Shown: positions 1 to 7,220, numbered from the stretch's first letter. The stretch: DNA of 28,941 nucleotides from Campylobacteraceae bacterium (GCA_026986355.1 JALSOO010000194.1:1-28941), one strand, 5' to 3'. Numbers and translations: made by a program. The notes: a model not told the origin generated them from the sequence alone.

Positions 1-1286
1 AATATTTGACACCAAAGCTCTCCTCTACTAGCTCCTCCTGCAAATACTATCTCTTCTACTTTTATACCACTAAAAGCCTCAATCTTTTTTAGATTAATAT
101 ATGAAACAATACAAGCATTCTCTTGGAGACTTCTAAATATTGAAGCACGATTACATATATTTGGGTCTATAGAGAGATTGATAAAACTTGGACTCGCATG
201 ATACCACTTACCATACTTCATACTATCAGAGAAGATAGGCACTATTCCATAAGAACCTACAGGTACTTTTGAAGCTTTCTCTTCTAAAACAGAATAGGTA
301 TCTATCCCTCGTTTTTCTGCTTCTCTCTTTTCTAACTCACAAAATGCATCTCTAAACCAACGCATAACTAAACCAGAGAAGAAGGTAATCCCTTCTGCTT
401 GTGATAGACCTCTAACAACATGAGGATTTAGACGAATATTCATATCTGATGGTGGTGGAGTAGAGGAGTCTATATTTACAACCTGTTGCCAAAAAGAGCC
501 ACCCAAAATAGCTACTTGTCCCTTTTTGACAACTCCAAGACCTGCTGAACCCATCTGAACATCTCCACCACCCATTACCACTTTAGTTTGAGTCGATAAT
601 AGTGTCTCTTCTGATGCTTTGGTAGTAACATTACCTAAAACCTCTCCAACCTCTAAAACTCGTGGAAATATATCATCTTTAATCCCAATCTCTTTTGCCA
701 TAGAAGCCACCCAAGAACGCTCTTTTAGAGAAAATATCCCTGTTGTTCCACCGTTACTTGGGTCTGAAGCGATAACTCCAGAGAGTTTTGCTAAAATCCA
801 ATCGCTTATCATAGAAATAGAAGCAACCTTTTCATAGATTTTAGGTTTATTATTTTTTAGCCATAATAGACGAGGTAAAGCACCCAAAGCAAATGTCTGT
901 CCAGAGATAGAGTAGAACTTCTCCTCTATCCCTTTAAAATTCTCTTTTAGATATTTTACCTCTTTTGAGGCTCTAGCATCTACATTTGCCACAGCCCAAA
1001 TCTCTCTGCTATCTATATCATAAAGTACAATCCCCTCACGCATAGAGGTAGCACTTACAGCTAAAATATCATCTGCATCAATACCTGCTTTTTCAATACA
1101 ATTTCGGATACAAGATTGTGTCGTCTCCCAATTCTTAGTCGTATCAAATAGCATTGAATTGGAAATACCCTCCTCTTCTATATGACTCCACTCCTGTTGA
1201 GCAACGGAAATTTGCTTTCCATTGGTATCAAAAATAACAGCACGAACAGAGCCTGTTCCTGCATCTATTGCCATTAGGTATTTCAT
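1..1286 (-). CDS. lsrK: Autoinducer-2 kinase LsrK (FGGY family), 3' part beyond window edge
   Basis: LsrK phosphorylates the quorum-sensing molecule AI-2 (open DPD form) in the cytoplasm, trapping it. About 428 codons are visible; the enterobacterial protein is about 530, so roughly 100 C-terminal residues lie outside the window. The N-terminus MKYLMAIDAGTGSVRAVIFD contains the FGGY phosphate loop (DAGTGS, residues 8-13). Further segments match remembered E. coli LsrK closely: SATSMREGIVLY, NVDAR (D103), a GGGDVQ block with the probable catalytic Asp at 242, GGSFWQQVVN, FFSGLVMRWFRDAFC and FAGGAS near the edge. These are far closer to LsrK than to xylulo- or rhamnulokinase. The ATG overlaps the aldolase stop in an ATGA arrangement, suggesting translational coupling. 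The Lsr transporter and regulator are not in the window. I am confident of LsrK-type kinase; AI-2 as the real substrate is inferred. Confidence 0.87.
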   Translation of the reverse strand, partial: MKYLMAIDAGTGSVRAVIFDTNGKQISVAQQEWSHIEEEGISNSMLFDTTKNWETTQSCIRNCIEKAGIDADDILAVSATSMREGIVLYDIDSREIWAVANVDARASKEVKYLKENFKGIEEKFYSISGQTFALGALPRLLWLKNNKPKIYEKVASISMISDWILAKLSGVIASDPSNGGTTGIFSLKERSWVASMAKEIGIKDDIFPRVLEVGEVLGNVTTKASEETLLSTQTKVVMGGGDVQMGSAGLGVVKKGQVAILGGSFWQQVVNIDSSTPPPSDMNIRLNPHVVRGLSQAEGITFFSGLVMRWFRDAFCELEKREAEKRGIDTYSVLEEKASKVPVGSYGIVPIFSDSMKYGKWYHASPSFINLSIDPNICNRASIFRSLQENACIVSYINLKKIEAFSGIKVEEIVFAGGASRGELWCQI

Positions 1287-2458
1287 TTTAGTTTTGCCTG
1301 TTCTAGTTCCCAATACTCCATATTAAAGCTATCCTCTAATGAGATAGAGTCATAACCACCAAGCATATCAGCACGAAGTACAGCTCTCATGGTGTGTTCT
1401 ACTATATCATTTAATATTGTAACATCTCTATCTGTTTTACCAAAAAGAACTACTCCAAAATCTTTGATAACCACATAATTAGGGGCAGGATTCAACATTA
1501 TCATATCATCAGTTGCAAAGGTATTAAAATACTCCTCATACTCCTCAATATACTCCTCTAATGCCTCTTCTATATTATTATTGTCAATAATAAGTGGTTG
1601 ATGTTTGGTTCTAATAATATGTTCAGGGGTCAAAACTCCTCTAGTTGCAAACTCCTCTATATTCTCTTTTGAAGCATAATATAGAGCCAGTTGGGTCTGA
1701 TTTATCTTGACTTTTATATGTTGCCCTTTTGCATGACTTATTAGTTGCTTTAACCTATCTATATTACAACTTATAGCAGGTTCAATATAAGGTATATTTA
1801 GAGGTGCATGTTTATCTAAAAATTTTTCTGCCTTTGTAACAGCATTTATCATTTTCTCATACGATTTTTTTGCATCATTATCAAAGGTAAAGATACCATG
1901 ATTGTGCAAGATTATCCCTTCACAACTCTCCCAATCTGTATCTTTGGTCATCTCATTTATCTTTTTTGCCAATAGAAACCCTGGCATCACATAGGGAACG
2001 ATTAAAAAGTTAGGAAAAAGCTCCTCTATATAACTATCTCCATTCTCTGAATTAGAGATAGTTACAATAGCATCTGCATGAGTATGGTCAACAAACTTAA
2101 AAGGAATAAGAGCATGTAGGATAGCTTCTACCGACGGATTGGGTGCTGTATAATCAATCATAGCTTTTTTTTGACCTGCAACCATATCAATATCGCTTAG
2201 CACCTTTAACTCTGACATCTCCAAGAGCTTTGTCAGCTTGACAGGAGAAAAGCCTTCTGGTTTTATAGACTCCAAATCCCAACCAGACCCTTTTACATAT
2301 AAGATACCCTCTCCATCAACAATACTCTTTAGAGATGTATTGCCTCCACCATGCAGAACTAAATCTCTATCTTTACCCAAAAGGTTAGAGCTATATGCTC
2401 TTAACTCCAAATCACTATTACATCTATCTGCCTCTTTGACACTCCATAAATTATCCAT
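1283..2458 (-). CDS. Class II aldolase/adducin-family protein (stand-alone aldolase half of RhaD/YuxG type)
   Basis: A 391-residue class II (zinc) aldolase. The segments LVLHGGGNTS (33-42), LYVKGSGWD (53-61), NPSVEAILHALIPF (107-120), VDHTHADAI (123-131) and HNHG (185-188) are those of the aldolase half of bifunctional rhamnulose-1-phosphate aldolase/short-chain dehydrogenases. Likely metal ligands and acid are H125, H127, H187 and E111. The usual bifunctional protein is near 690 residues; here the Rossmann dehydrogenase part is absent and the protein ends cleanly in an ATGA overlap with lsrK. It starts 3 bases after the stop of the LsrG-like gene. Family members cleave 5-deoxy or 6-deoxy ketose 1-phosphates to DHAP plus an aldehyde. 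In this operon it may cleave the phospho-AI-2 isomer, taking the place of thiolase LsrF; that is inference. Otherwise it could serve deoxy-sugar catabolism. Confidence 0.85.
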   Translation of the reverse strand: MDNLWSVKEADRCNSDLELRAYSSNLLGKDRDLVLHGGGNTSLKSIVDGEGILYVKGSGWDLESIKPEGFSPVKLTKLLEMSELKVLSDIDMVAGQKKAMIDYTAPNPSVEAILHALIPFKFVDHTHADAIVTISNSENGDSYIEELFPNFLIVPYVMPGFLLAKKINEMTKDTDWESCEGIILHNHGIFTFDNDAKKSYEKMINAVTKAEKFLDKHAPLNIPYIEPAISCNIDRLKQLISHAKGQHIKVKINQTQLALYYASKENIEEFATRGVLTPEHIIRTKHQPLIIDNNNIEEALEEYIEEYEEYFNTFATDDMIMLNPAPNYVVIKDFGVVLFGKTDRDVTILNDIVEHTMRAVLRADMLGGYDSISLEDSFNMEYWELEQAKLK

Positions 2459-2461
2459 AAT

Positions 2462-2749
2462 CTATCCTAAAATCTCTAACTCATCAGAGTATTTACTCTG
2501 GCAATATGGTTCATAAGACGATTTATAGATAGCATAGTGTGCAGATGTTTTATGTCCATCTAATGCTTTTTCATCTCTCCAACTCTCAACAGCCATAAAT
2601 TTTAGAGGATTGTTCTCATATTGAAAAATATTATAAAAGATACAACCATCTTCTGCTTTGCTAGGTTCAACCATTGCTGTAAGCAACTCTTTCATCTTAT
2701 CTTGACTACCATCTTTTGCTATAAATGTTACACGTTTAGTTATTGTCAT
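2462..2749 (-). CDS. LsrG-like ABM-domain protein (putative phospho-AI-2 isomerase or quinol monooxygenase family)
   Basis: A 95-residue protein of the antibiotic-biosynthesis-monooxygenase (ABM) dimeric alpha/beta-barrel fold. The pattern of an N-terminal strand, helix, DGCIFYNIFQ strand, FMAVESWRDEKALDGHKTSAHY (split here only by length) and conserved H66 and H71 matches LsrG and YgiN. LsrG, about 96 residues in E. coli, isomerises phospho-DPD to 3-hydroxy-2,4-pentanedione-5-phosphate. ABM sequences are short and divergent, so the assignment rests mainly on its place as first gene of an operon with lsrK. It is preceded by a promoter with an extended -10 and has only a weak purine-rich ribosome binding site. 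If the LsrG link is wrong, it is a generic small ABM oxygenase. Confidence 0.7.
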   Translation of the reverse strand: MTITKRVTFIAKDGSQDKMKELLTAMVEPSKAEDGCIFYNIFQYENNPLKFMAVESWRDEKALDGHKTSAHYAIYKSSYEPYCQSKYSDELEILG

Positions 2750-2781
2750 ATTTCTCTATCCATATCTGTTTTTTTCTATGA

Positions 2782-2790
2782 ATTATATCA
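2782..2790 (-). promoter_or_regulatory. Extended -10 promoter for the lsrG-like/aldolase/lsrK operon
   Basis: Read on the minus strand this is TGATATAAT, a TGn-TATAAT extended -10. No good -35 is present, as is common in Campylobacterota. The expected start leaves a leader of about 25 bases before the ATG. It stands back to back with the tRNA promoter within a very AT-rich 230-base spacer; I see no clear operator for an LsrR-type regulator, though an AT-rich site would be hard to spot. Confidence 0.6.
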
Positions 2791-2913
2791 AAAAAAATAG
2801 AGATAATAATTATATTTTTATTAATATTAATTTTACTTACTATAATATAACAGAGACTTTTTTATATAATTATAGCAAATTTAAAAGAATTTCTATCTTT
2901 TTTACGAAAACTC

Positions 2914-2942
2914 TTGACATAGGTTTGATTTTTGTCTATAAT
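2914..2942 (+). promoter_or_regulatory. Consensus sigma-70 promoter of the tRNA-tuf operon
   Basis: TTGACA at 2914-2919 and TATAAT at 2937-2942 are both perfect and separated by 17 bases. It is the only full consensus promoter seen in the window, fitting strong expression of stable RNA and EF-Tu. Initiation would fall near 2949, about 30 bases before tRNA-Thr. Confidence 0.9.
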
Positions 2943-2978
2943 GCGACTCCATTTAAAGAATGACTTTAAATGAATGGT

Positions 2979-3055
2979 GCTGATGTAGCTCAGTTGGCTA
3001 GAGCAGCTGATTTGTAATCAGCAGGTCGGGGGTTCGAGTCCCTTCATCAGCTCCA
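2979..3055 (+). tRNA. tRNA-Thr (anticodon TGT)
   Basis: 77 bases with a 7-bp acceptor stem GCTGATG/CATCAGC, discriminator T, encoded CCA, and TTCGAGT in the T arm. The anticodon loop TTTGTAA at 3011-3017 gives TGT (3013-3015). First of the set Thr-Tyr-Gly-Thr ahead of tuf, the same order as E. coli thrU-tyrU-glyT-thrT-tufB. Confidence 0.97.
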
Positions 3056-3101
3056 TTAAATTTTATCAGTGTTTGACCAAAAAACATTTAACAATGATTA
3101 A

Positions 3102-3186
3102 GGTGGGTTACTCAAGTGGCCAACGAGGGCGGATTGTAAATCCGCTGACTACGTCTTCGAAGGTTCGAATCCTTCACCCACCACCA
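3102..3186 (+). tRNA. tRNA-Tyr (anticodon GTA)
   Basis: 85 bases, long variable arm typical of bacterial tRNA-Tyr. Acceptor GGTGGGT/ACCCACC, discriminator A, encoded CCA. Anticodon loop TTGTAAA at 3134-3140 gives GTA. Confidence 0.97.
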
Positions 3187-3206
3187 TGTTAAATCAATAT
3201 TTAGAC

Positions 3207-3283
3207 GCGGGAATAGCTCAGTTGGCTAGAGCGTCAGCCTTCCAAGCTGAGGGTCGCGGGTTCGAGTCCCGTTTCCCGCTCCA
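3207..3283 (+). tRNA. tRNA-Gly (anticodon TCC)
   Basis: 77 bases; acceptor GCGGGAA/TTCCCGC, discriminator T, encoded CCA. Anticodon loop CTTCCAA at 3239-3245 gives TCC. Confidence 0.97.
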
Positions 3284-3393
3284 TGGTATTGTATAATTTG
3301 GGAGCTGATGTGAAATTTATTTTTGATTCACTTCACATTACTTACATCAACAAATACTCATAAAATTTTATTATTAATAGTTAAAAAAAGTAT

Positions 3394-3468
<75 letters not shown>

Positions 3469-3475
3469 CCATAAT

Positions 3476-3516
3476 TATGGACAAAAGTGTTGTACATTAC
3501 AATAGTTTTGTCCATA
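3476..3516 (+). other. Long hairpin between tRNA-Thr and tuf (processing or attenuation signal)
   Basis: Outer 11-bp stem (TATGGACAAAA at 3476-3486 with its complement at 3506-3516) enclosing an inner stem TTGTA/TACAA at 3490-3494 and 3498-3502 with a CAT loop. No T-run follows, so it is not a classical terminator. It could mark an RNase III cut that separates the tRNAs from tuf mRNA, or an attenuator. Confidence 0.6.
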
Positions 3517-3549
3517 TTGTTGGTAATTAAAGCAATATAAAAAAAAATC

Positions 3550-3558
3550 TGATATAAT
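3550..3558 (+). promoter_or_regulatory. tuf promoter (extended -10)
   Basis: TGATATAAT is a TGn-TATAAT extended -10, 38 bases before the tuf ATG. No -35 match is seen. It would give tuf transcription independent of the upstream tRNA promoter. Confidence 0.65.
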
Positions 3559-3595
3559 TTCGGAAATTTTTAAGAACTAAACTTAGGAGAAGCAG

Positions 3596-4804
3596 ATGGC
3601 TAAAGAAAAATTTGAACGAACCAAACCACATGTTAATATTGGTACAATTGGTCACGTTGACCATGGTAAAACTACATTAACAGCTGCAATTACTGCTGTA
3701 CTTGCGACTAAAAATGATTCAGCATTTATGGATTATGATGCAATTGATAATGCTCCAGAAGAGAGAGAAAGAGGAATTACTATTGCTACTTCTCATGTTG
3801 AGTATGAAACAGAAAATAGACACTATGCACACGTAGATTGTCCAGGTCACGCCGATTACGTTAAAAATATGATTACTGGTGCTGCTCAAATGGACGGTGC
3901 TATTCTTGTTATTGCTGCTACTGATGGACCAATGGCTCAAACTAGAGAGCATATCCTTCTTTCTAAACAAGTTGGTGTACCATATATTGTTGTATTCTTA
4001 AATAAAGAAGATCAGCTTGATGATGAAGATAAAGAAGAGATGTTAGAACTTGTAGAGATGGAAGTTCGTGAACTTCTTGAAGAGTACGATTTCCCAGGTG
4101 ATGATACTCCTATCGTAGCTGGTTCTGCATTTCAAGCACTTGAAGAGGCTAAAGCAGGTAAACTTGGAGAGTGGTCAGATAAAATTATTCAACTTATGGA
4201 TGAAGTAGATGCTTACATTCCAGAGCCAAAAAGAGAGACTGATAAAGATTTCCTTATGCCTATAGAAGATATCTTTACTATCCAAGGTCGTGGTACTGTT
4301 GTAACTGGTAAAATCGACAGAGGTCAAGTTTGTGTTGGTGATGCTGTTGAAATCGTTGGAATCAAAGATAACCAATCAACAACTGTAACAGGTGTTGAGA
4401 TGTTCCGTAAAGAGATGGATTGTGGTATTGCAGGTGATAACTGTGGTGTTCTTATTAGAGGTATTGGTAAAAATGATGTTGAGAGAGGTATGGTTCTTTG
4501 TAAGCCAAAATCAATCACTCCACACTCTAAGTTTACAGCAGAGGTTTATATTCTTAAAAAAGAAGAGGGTGGTAGACATACTCCATTCTTTAATAACTAT
4601 AGACCACAGTTTTATGTAAGAACAACAGATGTTACAGGTTCAATTACTCTTGCAGAGGGTGTTGAGATGGTTATGCCAGGGGATAATGTTACTATTACTG
4701 TTGAGCTTATCAACCCAGTTGCACTTGAAAAAGGTACTAAGTTTGCTATCCGTGAAGGTGGTAGAACTGTTGGTGCTGGTGTTGTTGCTGAAATTATTGA
4801 GTAG
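3596..4804 (+). CDS. tuf: Translation elongation factor EF-Tu
   Basis: 402-residue GTPase that carries aminoacyl-tRNA to the ribosome. GTP-binding motifs in order: GHVDHGKT (19-26), RGITI of switch I, DCPGH, and NKED as the NKxD box. Domains 2 and 3 are complete, with GRGTVVTGKIDRG and the C-terminal REGGRTVGAGVV. The start follows AGGAGA at 3585-3590. EF-Tu is usually 394-409 residues, so length is normal. It sits between the tRNA cluster and rpmG. No second tuf follows fusA in this window, so this may be the only copy, as in Campylobacter; that cannot be proven here. Confidence 0.98.
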   Translation: MAKEKFERTKPHVNIGTIGHVDHGKTTLTAAITAVLATKNDSAFMDYDAIDNAPEERERGITIATSHVEYETENRHYAHVDCPGHADYVKNMITGAAQMDGAILVIAATDGPMAQTREHILLSKQVGVPYIVVFLNKEDQLDDEDKEEMLELVEMEVRELLEEYDFPGDDTPIVAGSAFQALEEAKAGKLGEWSDKIIQLMDEVDAYIPEPKRETDKDFLMPIEDIFTIQGRGTVVTGKIDRGQVCVGDAVEIVGIKDNQSTTVTGVEMFRKEMDCGIAGDNCGVLIRGIGKNDVERGMVLCKPKSITPHSKFTAEVYILKKEEGGRHTPFFNNYRPQFYVRTTDVTGSITLAEGVEMVMPGDNVTITVELINPVALEKGTKFAIREGGRTVGAGVVAEIIE

Positions 4805-4810
4805 TAAAAC

Positions 4811-4841
4811 ATTGTAAAAGGGTTAATTAGCCTTTTACAAT
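4811..4841 (+). terminator. Hairpin between tuf and rpmG (weak terminator/attenuator)
   Basis: Perfect 11-bp stem, ATTGTAAAAGG at 4811-4821 with its complement at 4831-4841, loop of 9. Followed by ATTCTTT rather than a full T-run, so partial termination or an mRNA 3'-end stabiliser for abundant tuf message is more likely than full stop. Confidence 0.55.
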
Positions 4842-4859
4842 ATTCTTTAGGAGAGACTA

Positions 4860-5012
4860 ATGAGAGAAACAATTCACTTAGGTTGTGAAAAGTGTACAAG
4901 ACGTAACTATCACACTACTAAGAACAAAAGAAACACTACAGAGAAACTTTCTCTAAAGAAATACTGTAAGTGGTGTAAGTGTCATACTACACATAAAGAG
5001 ATGAAACTGTAA
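4860..5012 (+). CDS. rpmG: 50S ribosomal protein L33
   Basis: 50 codons beginning MRETIHLGCEKC and ending THKEMKL, the normal L33 length. It carries the zinc-ribbon cysteines C9, C12, C36 and C39 (the zinc-binding form), with an additional C41. TTAGGAGAG lies just upstream of the ATG. The tuf-rpmG-tRNA-Trp-secE order is a common bacterial arrangement. Confidence 0.95.
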   Translation: MRETIHLGCEKCTRRNYHTTKNKRNTTEKLSLKKYCKWCKCHTTHKEMKL

Positions 5013-5027
5013 TAGTTTCTTTCTTCG

Positions 5028-5087
5028 CTCAGAAGTGTTCACATAGGGGTCAGACTTAAGTCTGACCCCTATGTGAACACTTCTGAG
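5028..5087. repeat. 60-bp perfect palindrome (REP-like element), copy 1
   Basis: Left arm 5028-5057 and right arm 5058-5087 are exact reverse complements with no spacer and no mismatch. The inner 26 bases (AGGGGTCAGACTT and its complement) recur exactly at 7385-7410. TTTTTA follows the right arm, so transcribed it would be a very stable hairpin with a short T-run and could act as a terminator between rpmG and tRNA-Trp. The GGGGTCAGA motif recalls palindromes associated with REP-associated tyrosine (Y1) transposases; no such gene is in the window. Confidence 0.85.
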
Positions 5088-5096
5088 TTTTTAGCT

Positions 5097-5172
5097 AGGC
5101 CAATAGCTCAGTTGGTAGAGCACTGGTCTCCAAAACCAGGTGCCGGGGGTTCGAGTCCCTCTTGGCCTGCCA
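5097..5172 (+). tRNA. tRNA-Trp (anticodon CCA)
   Basis: 76 bases; acceptor AGGCCAA/TTGGCCT, discriminator G (normal for Trp), encoded CCA. Anticodon loop CTCCAAA gives CCA at 5130-5132. It begins only 9 bases after the perfect palindrome, leaving no room for a promoter between them. Confidence 0.97.
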
Positions 5173-5191
5173 CAATTAAAAGGTAATTACA

Positions 5192-5374
5192 ATGGAAAAA
5201 TTAACAACATATTTTGCACACGTTAAAGAAGAGATTCTAAAAGTTATATTTCCGACAAAAACACAAATAAGACAAGCATTCTTCGCTGTTTTTCTAGTCG
5301 TAACCGTTATATCAATTTTTTTAGCACTTGTTGACTTATTAATGTCATCTATTGTAACAGCAGTAGTTGGTTAA
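5192..5374 (+). CDS. secE: Preprotein translocase subunit SecE
   Basis: 60-residue single-span SecE, the clamp of the SecYEG protein channel in the inner membrane. The amphipathic region VKEEILKVIFPTKTQIRQA (residues 11-29) is followed by one membrane segment (about 30-55). This short form is usual outside enterobacteria. An AAGG precedes the ATG. It lies between tRNA-Trp and nusG, its usual bacterial neighbour. Confidence 0.95.
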   Translation: MEKLTTYFAHVKEEILKVIFPTKTQIRQAFFAVFLVVTVISIFLALVDLLMSSIVTAVVG

Positions 5375-5378
5375 TAGT

Positions 5379-5909
5379 ATGGCATTACAATGGTATGCAA
5401 TTCAGGTCTATTCAGGCTCTGAACAAGCTGTAAAAAAAGGTATTGAACTATTAGCAGTAGAGAATGGTATCGAAGATAGAGTAGAAAATATTATTGTACC
5501 TACAGAAGAGGTTATTGAGGTCAAAAATGGAGAGAAAAAGATTACAGAGCGTGTGCTTTATTCTGGATATGTTTTTGCTCATGTTGATTTAAATACTGAC
5601 CTTTGGCATAAGGTACAATCGTTACCTCGTGTTTCTCGTTTTATTGGAGAGGGTAAAACAGCAACACCACTTACCTCTGCTGATATTAAAGTTATTTTGG
5701 ACAAAATGGAGAAAAAATCAGCTCCACGACCTAAGGTTGACTTCGAGAATGGAGAGATGGTACGTATTATTGATGGACCATTTTCAAACTTTACAGGAAT
5801 GGTAGAGGAGTATGACCTTGACCATGGAAAGTTGAAATTGAATGTATCAATATTTGGACGAAATACACCCGTGGAGATTCTATATACACAGGTAGAAAAA
5901 ATTCTATAA
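5379..5909 (+). CDS. nusG: Transcription termination/antitermination factor NusG
   Basis: 176 residues from ATG at 5379, four bases after the secE stop. An in-frame TTG 12 bases upstream (5367) lies inside secE and would add only four residues; the ATG matches the usual NusG N-terminus (WYAIQVYSG). The NGN domain runs to about residue 115, with YSGYVFAHVDL and LPRVSRFIGEG; the C-terminal KOW domain has ENGEMVRIIDGPFSNFTG and continues to the end. NusG binds the RNA polymerase clamp and links it to Rho or ribosomal S10. No strong ribosome binding site is visible, so translation is probably coupled to secE. Confidence 0.96.
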   Translation: MALQWYAIQVYSGSEQAVKKGIELLAVENGIEDRVENIIVPTEEVIEVKNGEKKITERVLYSGYVFAHVDLNTDLWHKVQSLPRVSRFIGEGKTATPLTSADIKVILDKMEKKSAPRPKVDFENGEMVRIIDGPFSNFTGMVEEYDLDHGKLKLNVSIFGRNTPVEILYTQVEKIL

Positions 5910-5922
5910 TATAATTATTTTA

Positions 5923-5987
5923 GGTAGCTATATAGGCTACCAACTATTTAAGTTTCAATAATAAAAATATAGGTTTTTATTACTGAA
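5923..5987 (+). terminator. Tandem hairpins between nusG and rplK (possible weak terminator)
   Basis: First stem GGTAGC/GCTACC at 5923-5928 and 5936-5941. Second, AT-only stem TAATAAAAA/TTTTTATTA at 5959-5967 and 5974-5982, extended by TTCA/TGAA across one mismatch, and followed by TTTTTATTTT. It could give partial termination before the L11 operon. Confidence 0.4.
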
Positions 5988-6033
5988 GTTTTTATTTTAT
6001 AAATAAACAACTATTTAATCTAAGGAGATAACT

Positions 6034-6459
6034 ATGGCAAAAAAAGTAACTGAAAAGTTCAAAATGATGATTCCTGCTGGAGCTGCAAATCCATCTCCAC
6101 CAGTAGGACCAGCTCTTGGTCAACGTGGTGTTAATATTATGGAATTTTGTAAAGCATTTAATGAAAGAACTAGAGACAAAAGTGGATTTAAAATTCCAGT
6201 TGTTGTTACTGTTTATGCAGACAGAAGTTTTACATTTGAGACCAAGCAACCACCTGCATCTGAACTTATCCTAAAAGCAGCTAATCTTAAAAGTGGTTCT
6301 GATAATCCTCTTAAAAATAAGGTAGCTACCTTAACAACAGCTCAAATTGATGAGATTGTTGAGATGAAGATTGCTGATTTAAATACAGATGACAAAGAGA
6401 TGGCTAGTAAAATTATAGCTGGAACTTGTAGAAGTATGGGTGTAGAAATCGCTGATTAA
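6034..6459 (+). CDS. rplK: 50S ribosomal protein L11
   Basis: 141 residues, the standard L11 length. N-terminal domain has the proline-rich IPAGAANPSPPVGPALGQRGVNI; the C-terminal RNA-binding domain ends in the IAGTCRSMGVEI signature. L11 forms the GTPase-associated centre of the 50S subunit with 23S rRNA and the L10-L12 stalk. AAGGAGA stands 5-11 bases before the ATG. First gene of the L11-L1-L10-L12 order, with rplA 49 bases downstream. Confidence 0.98.
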   Translation: MAKKVTEKFKMMIPAGAANPSPPVGPALGQRGVNIMEFCKAFNERTRDKSGFKIPVVVTVYADRSFTFETKQPPASELILKAANLKSGSDNPLKNKVATLTTAQIDEIVEMKIADLNTDDKEMASKIIAGTCRSMGVEIAD

Positions 6460-6508
6460 TGCAGATTACCACTACTTAAGTGGGAGATTTAATATCGAGG
6501 AGAGATAA

Positions 6509-7219
6509 ATGGCAAAAAAAATAAGTAAAAAAAGAGCGTCACTTTTAGAGAAGATAGAAGTAGAAAAAAAATATTCAGTTGATGAAGCAACAGCACTATT
6601 AAAAGATTTAAAATCGGCTAAGTTTGATGAGACTGTAGAGATTGCATTAAATTTAAATGTTGACCCAAGACATGCAGACCAGATGATTAGAGGTTCAGTT
6701 GTTCTTCCCCATGGTACAGGTAAAGTTGTAAGAGTAGCTGTATTTGCAAAAGATGATAAAGTAGATGAAGCAAAATCAGCAGGTGCTGATTTGGTTGGTT
6801 CAGATGAGTTGATTGAGCAGATTAGAGAGGGTATAATTAATTTTGATACTGTTATTGCCACTCCAAATATGATGGGAACACTTGGTAAAGTAGCTAGAAT
6901 TTTAGGACCAAAAGGTTTAATGCCTAACCCTAAAACAGGTACAGTTACTATGGACGTTGCCAAAGCAGTTACCGAAGCTAAAGGTGGAAAAGTTAACTTT
7001 AGAACAGATAAAAAAGGTAATATTCACGCAGGAATTGGAAAAGTTTCATTTGGTACTGATAAAATTAAAGAGAATTTAGAGACTTTTATTCAAACTATTA
7101 ACAGAGTAAAACCAGCATCTGCCAAAGGTAGATATATCTTAAATGGTGCATTATCTTTGACTATGAGTCCTGCTGTAACACTTGATACAACAGAACTTTT
7201 AGATATTAAAGCAAAATAA
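6509..7219 (+). CDS. rplA: 50S ribosomal protein L1
   Basis: 236 residues, normal for L1, the mobile E-site stalk protein and, in other bacteria, translational repressor of its own rplKA message. The L1 signature ATPNMMGTLGKVARILGPKG followed by LMPNPKTGTV is intact at about residues 114-142. It is preceded by GAGGAGAGA and followed directly by a long terminator-like hairpin. Confidence 0.98.
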   Translation: MAKKISKKRASLLEKIEVEKKYSVDEATALLKDLKSAKFDETVEIALNLNVDPRHADQMIRGSVVLPHGTGKVVRVAVFAKDDKVDEAKSAGADLVGSDELIEQIREGIINFDTVIATPNMMGTLGKVARILGPKGLMPNPKTGTVTMDVAKAVTEAKGGKVNFRTDKKGNIHAGIGKVSFGTDKIKENLETFIQTINRVKPASAKGRYILNGALSLTMSPAVTLDTTELLDIKAK

Positions 7220-7220
7220 G

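Noticed and set aside
619..837. 72-codon plus-strand frame at the left end
   Set aside because: It is the antisense shadow of lsrK, whose conserved motifs are unmistakable on the minus strand.
2778..2963. 61-codon open frame in the spacer between the lsr-like operon and tRNA-Thr
   Set aside because: Composition is dominated by N, I, F and Y from AT-rich DNA, it has no ribosome binding site and it covers two promoters.
3292..3297. TATAAT after tRNA-Gly as an internal promoter
   Set aside because: A -35 would have to fall in the tRNA T arm and none matches; no extended -10.
5367..5378. TTG start giving NusG four more residues
   Set aside because: It lies inside secE; the ATG at 5379 agrees with the usual NusG N-terminus.
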